DNA of 7,494 bases from an uncultured Candidatus Saccharibacteria bacterium. GTDB lineage: Bacteria > Patescibacteriota > Saccharimonadia > Saccharimonadales > Saccharimonadaceae. Location: the NCBI GenBank assembly GCA_937902295.1, contig CALGUM010000017.1, forward strand, positions 1-7,494, read 5' to 3'. Shown here piece after piece: positions 1-5,673 of this stretch. The notes under the pieces were generated by a model. The model was not told the DNA's origin and ran no database searches. It saw nothing but the letters and a program-made list of their open reading frames with translations. Every line of letters starts with the position of its first letter. Within the stretch, counting starts at the first letter, position 1. The position numbers and the translations under genes are program-made.

Positions 1-1
1 A

Positions 2-1552
2 CTCGAAGCTGCCGATACGCCGTTTGACGTCCACAATCAATATTCATTCCTTGGCTCTATGGCGTGGAGTCTCGCACCCGTGGCGCGACAATCGTCCAAT
101 ACCGTGGCGAGTATAGCTATGTCTCCCATGCGATTTATTTCTACTATTCCGTCTTGGGTTGTACCCACGGCAAGCGCCAAGCAGGTCATGAACGAAAGCC
201 GGTTTAATCAGTGTGACGATGAAATTTTCGCCGAGCAAAATCTTAACGTAGGCACACCAGATATTATGTGTAACTTACGGTTCGGCCTTTCCGAGGCGCA
301 GCGTAACGCAGATCCAGAAAAGGTTGCCCAGTGGATGATAGATAGTTGCCAAATCCACCCCGAGACAGGCGAGGTAAATATGACAGGTAGATGTCCCACT
401 GGATGTGCACCTGGTGAAGGTGGAGGTGAAAACTGTCATCGCACCACTAACCCTGAAGAAGCTTTAGCGCTTCTCAATGCAGGACCCGATCAAATCGCCA
501 GTGCTATGCGTTATGATGACAAGGGTATTGATGCACCGATCGCAAGCAGCGAGGCAGTCACCGCAGAGCAAGCTTCTGTGCAAAACCAGCTGCCAAAGGA
601 GATTAACCCCTCACCTCCAGAGGCACTAAACGGAGTTGACCTTATTAGTGGCGAATACGCAGGCTTAGAAAGTAAAGAAACCCAGCAGGCTGTTACAGAA
701 GACGTCCGTACCTACGCTCATTTTCTTCGCTACTGCCGATACGGGCCCGAGGATGGACGAACTGTTAATTTCGGTGATCCTGACATCGAGCTCAACGAAA
801 AAGGTGAGCCTATTGAAGGTAACATTCTAACCGGCCTTCCTTTTTTAGGAGAGAGCGGCAATCCTCCGTATTCATCAGTTGGCAAAGAATGTTTCACTTC
901 CAATAATTGCGATTCAAAAATCGACCTCCCAAATACGCAAGGATCTGGAGGGAGTGAACTTAGGGCGCTTAAATTCTGTCGCCCTCCTCAATATGATATA
1001 TATAGCCTATTTACACTCGACCAAGCCGTACTAGGTGGATTTGATATGGAGGAAGACTCTCAACAAGGTCAGAGCAGCTCAGGAGGAGCTTCTACTGGTG
1101 AGTTTGAATGGCCGATGGCAGGAGAGGGCACTATCATCACTAGCTGTTTTGCGCCTCGATGGGGTAGTTTTCATGGCGCACTGGATATCGCGGCTGGAGG
1201 ACAGCCAGATATCCTAGCTGCCGACGGTGGTGAGGTGGTGATGGTGCGCACTGGCGATGGTTCGCCAGGGCTTAGTGGGTTCGGCGAGTCTGTAGTAATC
1301 AAACACGATAACGGTTACTATACGCGCTATTCGCACATGACGAGCGGCAGCATTACTGTAAAAGAAGGTGATAAGGTAGACAAGGGTGATCCAATTGGCA
1401 AACAGGGGAGTACTGGCCAAAGTACTGGCGCTCATCTTGACTTCGGTATTAGCAAAAACATGCCACCACTTAATAGTAATTCAGAGAATCCAATGAACCA
1501 CCTTACGGTTCCACCCGATGTCGTCAATACTGCAGGCTGTACAGCTGACTGA
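2..1552 (+). CDS. Large membrane/surface protein, C-terminal part, ending in an M23 (LytM-like) peptidase domain (5' partial)
   Basis: The frame is open from base 2, with no stop before the first ATG at 59. No ribosome site precedes that ATG, so the gene starts outside the window and 516 codons are visible. Counting codons from base 2, a weakly hydrophobic stretch (about 14-60) is followed by a long extracytoplasmic region rich in cysteines, including a Cys cluster near 120-140 and isolated RYCRYG (Cys 245) and KFCRPP (Cys 326) motifs, which suggests disulfides. A Ser/Gly linker leads to an M23 zinc-peptidase fold from about codon 367. It shows HxxxD (His391, Asp395), YSHM (His445) and a GAHLDF motif (His478, Asp480). 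Most M23 enzymes have HxH at the last site, so the second zinc His is Asp here. The family cuts peptidoglycan peptide bridges; activity of this copy is uncertain. The N-terminal part resembles large VirB6-like Saccharibacterial membrane proteins from memory. The reading frame and M23 call are firm; the overall role is inference. Confidence 0.85.
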   Translation, partial: LEAADTPFDVHNQYSFLGSMAWSLAPVARQSSNTVASIAMSPMRFISTIPSWVVPTASAKQVMNESRFNQCDDEIFAEQNLNVGTPDIMCNLRFGLSEAQRNADPEKVAQWMIDSCQIHPETGEVNMTGRCPTGCAPGEGGGENCHRTTNPEEALALLNAGPDQIASAMRYDDKGIDAPIASSEAVTAEQASVQNQLPKEINPSPPEALNGVDLISGEYAGLESKETQQAVTEDVRTYAHFLRYCRYGPEDGRTVNFGDPDIELNEKGEPIEGNILTGLPFLGESGNPPYSSVGKECFTSNNCDSKIDLPNTQGSGGSELRALKFCRPPQYDIYSLFTLDQAVLGGFDMEEDSQQGQSSSGGASTGEFEWPMAGEGTIITSCFAPRWGSFHGALDIAAGGQPDILAADGGEVVMVRTGDGSPGLSGFGESVVIKHDNGYYTRYSHMTSGSITVKEGDKVDKGDPIGKQGSTGQSTGAHLDFGISKNMPPLNSNSENPMNHLTVPPDVVNTAGCTAD

Positions 1553-1576
1553 CAGACTTTGATCTGTGTTGAATAT

Positions 1577-1606
1577 AAAATACTACCACTCAAGTGGTAG
1601 TATTTT
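1577..1606. terminator. Bidirectional rho-independent terminator between convergent genes
   Basis: A perfect inverted repeat has 14-nt arms, AAAATACTACCACT at 1577-1590 and its reverse complement at 1593-1606, separated by CA. In RNA the loop would open to about TCAA. Each strand ends in a TATTTT-type U-run, so it can stop transcription both from the M23 gene ending at 1552 and from the opposing lipoprotein gene ending at 1640. Confidence 0.85.
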
Positions 1607-1607
1607 A

Positions 1608-1625
1608 CCAGTATATCAATACTGG
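1608..1625. repeat. Second short hairpin next to the terminator
   Basis: CCAGTAT (1608-1614) and ATACTGG (1619-1625) form a perfect 7-bp inverted repeat around the tetraloop ATCA. It lies just after the main terminator, inside the 87-nt convergent gap. It has no U-run of its own and may add to 3'-end stability for the minus-strand transcript. The structure is seen directly; the role is inferred. Confidence 0.5.
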
Positions 1626-1639
1626 AATTACCGCGCTGC

Positions 1640-2299
1640 TTAGCGATTGTTGCTAATAAAGTTATCGCTGTCAACATTACTCATGAGGCTATTTCCTATC
1701 ACGCAGACCTTAAGATTAGTACTATCTACAACTCCATCCGATTCTGATTCAGGATATCCCTCGTTGCCGTATTCATCGATTCTTCCTTTGTCGCCAAACA
1801 GCGCAACCCCACCCGACTGTTTGTCTCCACTATATACATTAGCTTCACTCATTGAGCCTTGATAGCTGTCCCATAACTGCTTGTTCTGACTATCGCTCAA
1901 TGTATCTAGATCAATTAAAGTACCTGCCGTACCACGAGAGAGCCCTCCGACTCCGTCAGGTATAGCTATAGTTTCTTTCATAGCTTCTAGGTCTACGTAG
2001 GGTGTACTCGCTTCGTTTACTCCATCCCATGAATATGTACCTAAAGCATAGATATCGTCACGCTGCACGCACTCTGCACCATATATCACTTCTTCATCAC
2101 CGCCTGAGAATACGTTTTCGATTACTGAACCGCCCGAAGAGCTTGAAGAACCTTCTTCACTCGATCCACATCCAGTCAACGCTCCAACTCCTGCCCCTAG
2201 AGCAAGGACAGTTGCAGCAATTTTTTTCTTTGCTGTAAGTGCTGTTGAAAGATCTTCTTGTTCATTCTTCTGAGAAAAGTTTCGTTCTGCGCGGCGCAT
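1640..2299 (-). CDS. Small Ser/Gly-rich lipoprotein of unknown function
   Basis: This is a 219-residue protein. The start is well supported: on the minus strand AAGGGAG (2307-2313) sits 7 nt before the ATG. A 23-residue hydrophilic lead is followed by KKK, a hydrophobic stretch (about residues 27-41) and the lipobox LTGC with Cys44, so the mature protein should be lipid-anchored outside the membrane. A flexible Ser/Gly/Glu tether (about 45-70) precedes a compact acidic domain with two cysteines, Cys77 and Cys199, that could form a disulfide. I recognise no family in the domain; residues 75-210 are Asp/Ser/Gly-rich without catalytic motifs I can name. The n-region before the lysines is longer than in usual lipoprotein signals, but no internal Met offers a shorter start. 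The gene is the only one on the minus strand here, convergent with the M23 gene and divergent from the lysozyme operon. It could be an accessory surface protein of the same apparatus, which is only an inference from position. Confidence 0.85.
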   Translation of the reverse strand: MRRAERNFSQKNEQEDLSTALTAKKKIAATVLALGAGVGALTGCGSSEEGSSSSSGGSVIENVFSGGDEEVIYGAECVQRDDIYALGTYSWDGVNEASTPYVDLEAMKETIAIPDGVGGLSRGTAGTLIDLDTLSDSQNKQLWDSYQGSMSEANVYSGDKQSGGVALFGDKGRIDEYGNEGYPESESDGVVDSTNLKVCVIGNSLMSNVDSDNFISNNR

Positions 2300-2306
2300 A
2301 GTGCGA

Positions 2307-2313
2307 CTCCCTT
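2307..2313 (-). promoter_or_regulatory. Strong Shine-Dalgarno for the lipoprotein gene
   Basis: CTCCCTT on the plus strand reads AAGGGAG on the minus strand, 7 nt before the ATG at 2299. It fixes that start despite the long n-region of the signal peptide. Confidence 0.85.
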
Positions 2314-2336
2314 GTATCTTATTTACCGAATAATTA

Positions 2337-2365
2337 TTGACTTAGCTATCTAAACTCGCTATGAT
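2337..2365 (+). promoter_or_regulatory. Near-consensus sigma70-type promoter, plus strand, with no adjacent gene
   Basis: TTGACT (2337-2342), a 17-nt spacer and TATGAT (2360-2365) match five of six consensus bases at both boxes. The expected start is near 2372. The next plus-strand gene starts 213 nt later and has its own promoter candidate, so this one would make either a long structured leader or a separate small RNA. Confidence 0.55.
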
Positions 2366-2371
2366 AGGTAG

Positions 2372-2471
2372 GTTGTCCAAAAGGTATTGATATAGCTTTT
2401 GGGAATCTATTTGCTATTTTTAGCGTGCAATACACATATTTTGTGTCTTGCTTATATAATACACTTTTTTT
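2372..2471 (+). ncRNA. Candidate structured leader or small RNA
   Basis: A transcript from the 2337-2365 promoter would hold three successive inverted repeats. The first is CCAAAAG (2377-2383) with CTTTTGG (2396-2402), plus an inner TAT/ATA pair around TGAT. The second is GCTA/TAGC at 2413-2424. The third is GCAATACACA (2427-2436) with TGTGTCTTGC (2442-2451), one mismatch in ten. A run of seven T follows at 2465-2471. There is no long ORF. The T-run is 13 nt beyond the last stem, so it is not a canonical terminator. This matches no RNA family I know, and chance hairpins are common in AT-rich DNA. Confidence 0.25.
2427..2451. repeat. Imperfect 10-bp inverted repeat, possible operator
   Basis: The arms GCAATACACA and TGTGTCTTGC surround the 5-nt centre TATTT, with one mismatch. 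On the minus strand it lies immediately downstream of the -10 box at 2456-2461, at the expected transcription start, where a repressor or an early RNA hairpin could act. The symmetry is seen directly; function is inferred. Confidence 0.4.
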
Positions 2472-2483
2472 ATATAAAGTCAA
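2456..2483 (-). promoter_or_regulatory. Minus-strand promoter, likely for the lipoprotein gene
   Basis: Read on the minus strand, TTGACT (2483-2478) is followed after 16 nt by TATTAT (2461-2456). The start would be near 2449, giving about 150 nt of leader before the ATG at 2299. I see no better minus-strand promoter nearer the gene. It faces the plus-strand promoter at 2337-2365, so the two would interfere if both are active. Confidence 0.5.
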
Positions 2484-2522
2484 GCATTTTGATCTAATTT
2501 TTGTTGTAGTTTGTGCCTAATA

Positions 2523-2551
2523 TTGCGACGTAACCCTGGTAATGGTATGAT
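2523..2551 (+). promoter_or_regulatory. Promoter of the lysozyme-M23 / propeller operon
   Basis: TTGCGA (2523-2528), a 17-nt spacer and TATGAT (2546-2551) with an extended -10 TGG just before it. The start would be near 2558, leaving a leader of about 27 nt to the ATG at 2585. Confidence 0.6.
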
Positions 2552-2570
2552 ATATAGCATTAAGGTGGTT

Positions 2571-2588
2571 ATGGTAAATAAACAATGA
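2571..2588 (+). CDS. Five-codon leader ORF (MVNKQ) coupled to the hydrolase start
   Basis: AAGG (2562-2565) lies 5 nt before an ATG at 2571 that opens a five-codon frame ending in TGA at 2586-2588. That stop overlaps the hydrolase ATG at 2585 as ATGA, the classic arrangement for translational coupling. The same ribosome site is 16 nt or more from the 2585 ATG, too far for direct use, so the leader ORF may decide how the main gene is translated. The geometry is seen directly; its use is inference, and a chance ATG is possible. Confidence 0.35.
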   Translation: MVNKQ

Positions 2589-3880
2589 CACAGTCGAGTA
2601 CACGCCAAAAGTTACTGCGTACTATCGTTCGTAACCTCATGCTACCTATGCTAGCACTGTCACTTGTCGTGTCCACGGTATATCCTCTGGCAGAAGTCTA
2701 CGCAGAAACCGAAACCGAAGAGCAGGTGGAAGAAGAGGAGGCAGAACAACCCGAAGTAGGCACGTTTAGCCCGCAAACTCCTGGTATATCCGACACTGGT
2801 ACGCAAATTCTCAATAATGCGCCGTTTTACGATAGCAGTGCCGGAAGCTGTAGCCCAACTGGGTCTGTACAACTCGAAGGTAATGACAATACCGAAAAGG
2901 TACTCAATTTCTTTATGTCCAAAGGCCTCACGCTTGCCCAAGCTTCTGGAGCCGTGGGTAATATGATGCAAGAATCTGGCGTAAGATCTGATATCATCCA
3001 GGGTGGCGCGACAGCCGACGAAAACTACCGAATGCAAAATGGGGTTGGGTATGGACTTATTCAGTGGACCTTTACTGCTCGGCAGGCACCTCTACAGGCA
3101 AAGATCGATGAAATGGGTATGAAAATTACAGACATAGAGCCACAGCTTGAATTTATCTGGGACGAACTCAATGGTCCTTACCAACATACCCTCGAAGCGG
3201 TCAAACTAGCTGATAATCCTGTTGATGCAGCGGTTGCGTTTCATGGTCCGCCAGTACCTGGTTACGAGGCATCTGCGGATAGCCCGGGTTTTGTTCGTGT
3301 TATACGAGGTGGTAATGCCCAAGAAGTACACGACAAATACGAAGGTCTAGCGCCGAGTGGTTCGTCGGGAACGTCCAGCGGTGGCTGTAGTAGCGGTGAC
3401 TCTGGCAATGTAAACGCAGAAGGATTTGCGTTTCCGGCAGATCTCGAAAAAGATAGAATAATTGGATTTCCTTGCGTCAAAAATGACTACTGCGGACACC
3501 ACGACGGAACCCCGGCGTTTGACCTCTATTATAATGACTCGAATGATGCAGAAAACAAAGCAGTCTTTGCGATTAGAAACGGCGTCATCGAAAGTAAATC
3601 CACTCGAAACGGCTATTCACATTGCTACGACTGGCAGTTAGTGGGGGATGATGGATGGCGGTACTGGTACGGACACAGTCACAAGCCCGAAAAAGAAAAT
3701 GGTGAATCGGTGAGCGCAGGAGAGAAACTTGGAGAAATCGGCCCTACAGAATGTGCCGACAATACACCTCCACACCTGCATATAGACCGCGGTACTCCAA
3801 AAGGCCACTGGGGTGGAAGTATAGGGTCTCGCGACAAAGAGTTTGTACCTATCATGCAAAAACTTTGGGATGAGCTATAG
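2585..3880 (+). CDS. Secreted peptidoglycan hydrolase: phage-tail-type lysozyme domain plus M23 peptidase
   Basis: This is a 431-residue protein. Residues 1-40 form a signal peptide: basic n-region, hydrophobic core about 18-34, probable cut after VYA (Ala40). A very acidic Glu-rich segment follows (about 41-60). Residues about 102-255 match the phage tail lysozyme family (Phage_lysozyme2): the opening NTEKVLNFFMSKGLT, then GNMMQESG with the probable catalytic Glu130, and GYGLIQWT. A Ser/Gly linker (about 257-277) leads to an M23 domain (about 280-431) with His306...Asp313, WYGHSH (His364, His366) and HLH (His397, His399), so its metal site looks complete. The two domains would cut glycan strands and peptide bridges respectively, outside the membrane. 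Such bifunctional enzymes serve VirB1-like roles in type IV secretion and conjugation. The frame is closed by TAA just upstream at 2579, so 2585 is the first usable start. It is followed after 31 nt by the propeller protein, suggesting one operon. Domain calls are strong; the partner machine is inferred. Confidence 0.92.
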   Translation: MTQSSTRQKLLRTIVRNLMLPMLALSLVVSTVYPLAEVYAETETEEQVEEEEAEQPEVGTFSPQTPGISDTGTQILNNAPFYDSSAGSCSPTGSVQLEGNDNTEKVLNFFMSKGLTLAQASGAVGNMMQESGVRSDIIQGGATADENYRMQNGVGYGLIQWTFTARQAPLQAKIDEMGMKITDIEPQLEFIWDELNGPYQHTLEAVKLADNPVDAAVAFHGPPVPGYEASADSPGFVRVIRGGNAQEVHDKYEGLAPSGSSGTSSGGCSSGDSGNVNAEGFAFPADLEKDRIIGFPCVKNDYCGHHDGTPAFDLYYNDSNDAENKAVFAIRNGVIESKSTRNGYSHCYDWQLVGDDGWRYWYGHSHKPEKENGESVSAGEKLGEIGPTECADNTPPHLHIDRGTPKGHWGGSIGSRDKEFVPIMQKLWDEL

Positions 3881-3902
3881 CTATGACATGTAACCAACAT
3901 AA

Positions 3903-3906
3903 AGGA
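3903..3906 (+). promoter_or_regulatory. Ribosome binding site of the propeller-protein gene
   Basis: AGGA within AAAGGA (3901-3906) lies 5 nt before the ATG at 3912. It supports this start, which also places a membrane anchor right after a short basic cytosolic tail. Confidence 0.75.
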
Positions 3907-3911
3907 TTTCT

Positions 3912-5543
3912 ATGGTAACAGATATATTGAATCGCCTGCGCGAATATCGCCAAGCACACCCCCGCGCGACAACGATTGGTATGGCTACTCTTATCGTGAC
4001 CCTTATAAGTTACCTGTATGTGTCTTTTTATGTTGTGTATATACCTGTAACAGCCTCAAAAGAAGGTATGGATCTCACATCGCTCGAGGTGCAGGCATAC
4101 TCTTCGAACAGTGCCAATACGGCGCTACGGGAGTCAAAGAAACTTCTCCCTAATTTTGTACAGATTATTCCTCGTTCATTTAATTATTTCGAAGCCCGCA
4201 CAGATGACTATGTCACCATTCAATCTGCCCACGCACACCATTGGCTACCGTTTCGCACCATACCCCTCGAGCTCGTGCCTCAAAAAGATATGGAAAAAAT
4301 ATCCACGTCTGGTGGCGCGTGCCCTGTGATCTCGAAATCAGATACAGTATACACCTACCGGTGCGGTAATCCTCGGTTTCTTTTTAGCCATAACACAAGC
4401 ACATCCCCATGGTCTATCGATGCAAAAAATCTTCTTTCACCGTATATGATAGTCGTGCCGTTTAAAGAAGGGTTAATTGGGGTGCGCCCACCGTCTGCTG
4501 TGTCAATCAACAGACCATTTACTTATATCGATCCAGATACTGGAGAGAGCACCAACCTCAAGTCTCCCACCAAGTTAACCGACGATACCAGTGCAATCGC
4601 AAATATCACCACAGACTCTGCAGACAAAAATAGCCCCTATGCAGTCCTCACCGATAGTAAACGGCAAAAAATCTATGTAATAAACTTTGACACATCCGAA
4701 ATCGTGAGAGAAGTAAAGTATCCCGAAGATACGTACACCGCAAAAAGTAACGTGTCATGTTCGATGACACACGGAAATATATCTTGTTATATCGGTAGAT
4801 ATACCGCGTCACCTGAAAACACCCCTCATGAACATGAAGATGAGAATGCGGACGAGCATCACCATGACCCAGAAGAGCCCGAGCGCTCCGTAGCTCTGGT
4901 GTTTGACACAGGCCCAGATTCGAAGGTAGAGGAAATTACTGTTACTTCATATATCAAGGAAATCGTGGTCGGAAAAGATTCACACGTATACGCTATCGAT
5001 ACCTGGGATAACCTGGTAGAACTTACTGAGGGCACACAGCGACTGATCGCTCGCTCAGCTAGTCAAATCAATTATGTCGACAATTTGGTGTTTATATCCA
5101 ACAACCAACTTTACTCCTACGACGAACGTAGTGAGCAATCTCACCTGGTATTTAAGAGTGACGCCACGAGTCTATCAACTGCCACCTCCTACGGCAGTCA
5201 ACTCTTGTCACTATTCGCAACAGACGGCACATCCACTAGCCCCAATCTCTACATATTCCAGGTGTCAGACAAAGACTACATCCCCTCAACACAATCTGCT
5301 CGCGCTATAGACATGCTTTCGCTCTACAAAGACGTCGAAACAATCGATTATAATGGCCAAGAAGTGGAGATTGTATTGAAACTACTAGCCGACAAAACAC
5401 CGACTATATATCAGAGGCCTGACGGCTCAGGTGCTGTAACCTACGATGAACAAAGCGTGGCAGAAGCAGAGTCGGCAATAACCAACAAACTCAAAGACCT
5501 CGGTATCGACACTGAGGCCCTCTCAATAGACTATTCGTTCTAG
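3912..5543 (+). CDS. Single-pass membrane protein with beta-propeller-like ectodomain and a His/acidic loop
   Basis: This is a 543-residue protein. A short basic cytosolic tail (1-19) is followed by one transmembrane helix (about 20-46), with the rest outside. The ectodomain has repeated short beta-strand units of the YVTN/WD-like type: about 243-266 (IYVINFDTSEIV), about 350-372 (HVYAIDTWDNLVEL) and further blades to about 450. This suggests a propeller, though I cannot count blades. Four cysteines come as two near pairs, Cys137/Cys151 and Cys283/Cys292, consistent with disulfides. Between blades lies a His- and acid-rich loop (about 306-324: His306, His308, His316-318 among many Asp/Glu), which may bind metal. 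The C-terminus (about 515-543) looks helical. It shares an operon with the hydrolase upstream (31-nt gap) and could scaffold or position it. I do not recognise a named family; the anchor topology is firm and the propeller fold is likely but unproven. Confidence 0.88.
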   Translation: MVTDILNRLREYRQAHPRATTIGMATLIVTLISYLYVSFYVVYIPVTASKEGMDLTSLEVQAYSSNSANTALRESKKLLPNFVQIIPRSFNYFEARTDDYVTIQSAHAHHWLPFRTIPLELVPQKDMEKISTSGGACPVISKSDTVYTYRCGNPRFLFSHNTSTSPWSIDAKNLLSPYMIVVPFKEGLIGVRPPSAVSINRPFTYIDPDTGESTNLKSPTKLTDDTSAIANITTDSADKNSPYAVLTDSKRQKIYVINFDTSEIVREVKYPEDTYTAKSNVSCSMTHGNISCYIGRYTASPENTPHEHEDENADEHHHDPEEPERSVALVFDTGPDSKVEEITVTSYIKEIVVGKDSHVYAIDTWDNLVELTEGTQRLIARSASQINYVDNLVFISNNQLYSYDERSEQSHLVFKSDATSLSTATSYGSQLLSLFATDGTSTSPNLYIFQVSDKDYIPSTQSARAIDMLSLYKDVETIDYNGQEVEIVLKLLADKTPTIYQRPDGSGAVTYDEQSVAEAESAITNKLKDLGIDTEALSIDYSF

Positions 5544-5569
5544 TCTGTACACCTAAAATTTAACACTTT

Positions 5570-5581
5570 TGTATTAATACA
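5570..5581. promoter_or_regulatory. Perfect 12-bp palindrome, possible operator
   Basis: TGTATTAATACA is its own reverse complement. It lies just upstream of the promoter for the membrane protein at 5674 and 7 nt before a second palindrome. With no loop and no U-run it is a poor terminator and a better protein-binding site. Function is inferred. Confidence 0.4.
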
Positions 5582-5588
5582 TATAACA

Positions 5589-5603
5589 TTGCATAATATG
5601 CAA
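5589..5603. promoter_or_regulatory. Palindrome overlapping a -35 box, possible operator
   Basis: TTGCAT (5589-5594) and ATGCAA (5598-5603) are perfect inverted arms around AAT. The left arm is also the candidate -35 hexamer, so a protein bound here would block or tune the promoter. Confidence 0.45.
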
Positions 5604-5617
5604 AAATAGGCTATACT
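5589..5617 (+). promoter_or_regulatory. Promoter of the large membrane protein gene at 5674
   Basis: TTGCAT (5589-5594), a 17-nt spacer and TATACT (5612-5617). The start would be near 5624, giving a leader of about 50 nt. A second, overlapping candidate is TTGTAT (5569-5574), 17 nt, CATAAT (5592-5597). I see no clear terminator between 5543 and this promoter, so read-through from the upstream operon is possible. Confidence 0.6.
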
Positions 5618-5638
5618 ACATCTGTACTATATCGCGTT

Positions 5639-5670
5639 CCAGCCTCGAGGCGCTGTAACGCTGGAGTTAC
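5639..5670 (+). promoter_or_regulatory. Foldable leader around the ribosome site of the gene at 5674
   Basis: The Shine-Dalgarno GGAG (5663-5666) is 7 nt before the ATG and fixes the start. It sits in and beside the loop of a GTAAC (5655-5659) / GTTAC (5666-5670) hairpin. CCAGC (5639-5643) can also pair with GCTGG (5660-5664), covering part of the site. The two pairings could coexist as a pseudoknot or alternate. This suggests translational control but is unproven. Confidence 0.35.
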
Positions 5671-5673
5671 CCT

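Noticed and set aside
59..61. ATG at 59 as the true start of the first gene
   Set aside because: The frame is open to the window edge, no ribosome site precedes 59 and the upstream residues read as normal protein, so the gene is 5' truncated by the window.
2002..2238. Plus-strand frame of 78 codons opposite the lipoprotein gene
   Set aside because: The product is Leu/His/Arg low-complexity and lacks a ribosome site, while the minus-strand frame has a lipobox and strong ribosome site.
2455..2460. TATAAT on the plus strand as a promoter -10 box
   Set aside because: No acceptable -35 box lies 16-18 nt upstream; the same bases serve the minus-strand -10 better.
2660..3037. Open minus-strand frame of 125 codons
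   Set aside because: It is antisense to the signal peptide and lysozyme domain of the hydrolase, whose domain match is clear; no ribosome site or recognisable protein.
3883..3918. Eleven-codon frame between the hydrolase and propeller genes whose stop overlaps the next start
   Set aside because: No ribosome site precedes its ATG, and the propeller gene has its own well-spaced AGGA, so coupling is not needed.
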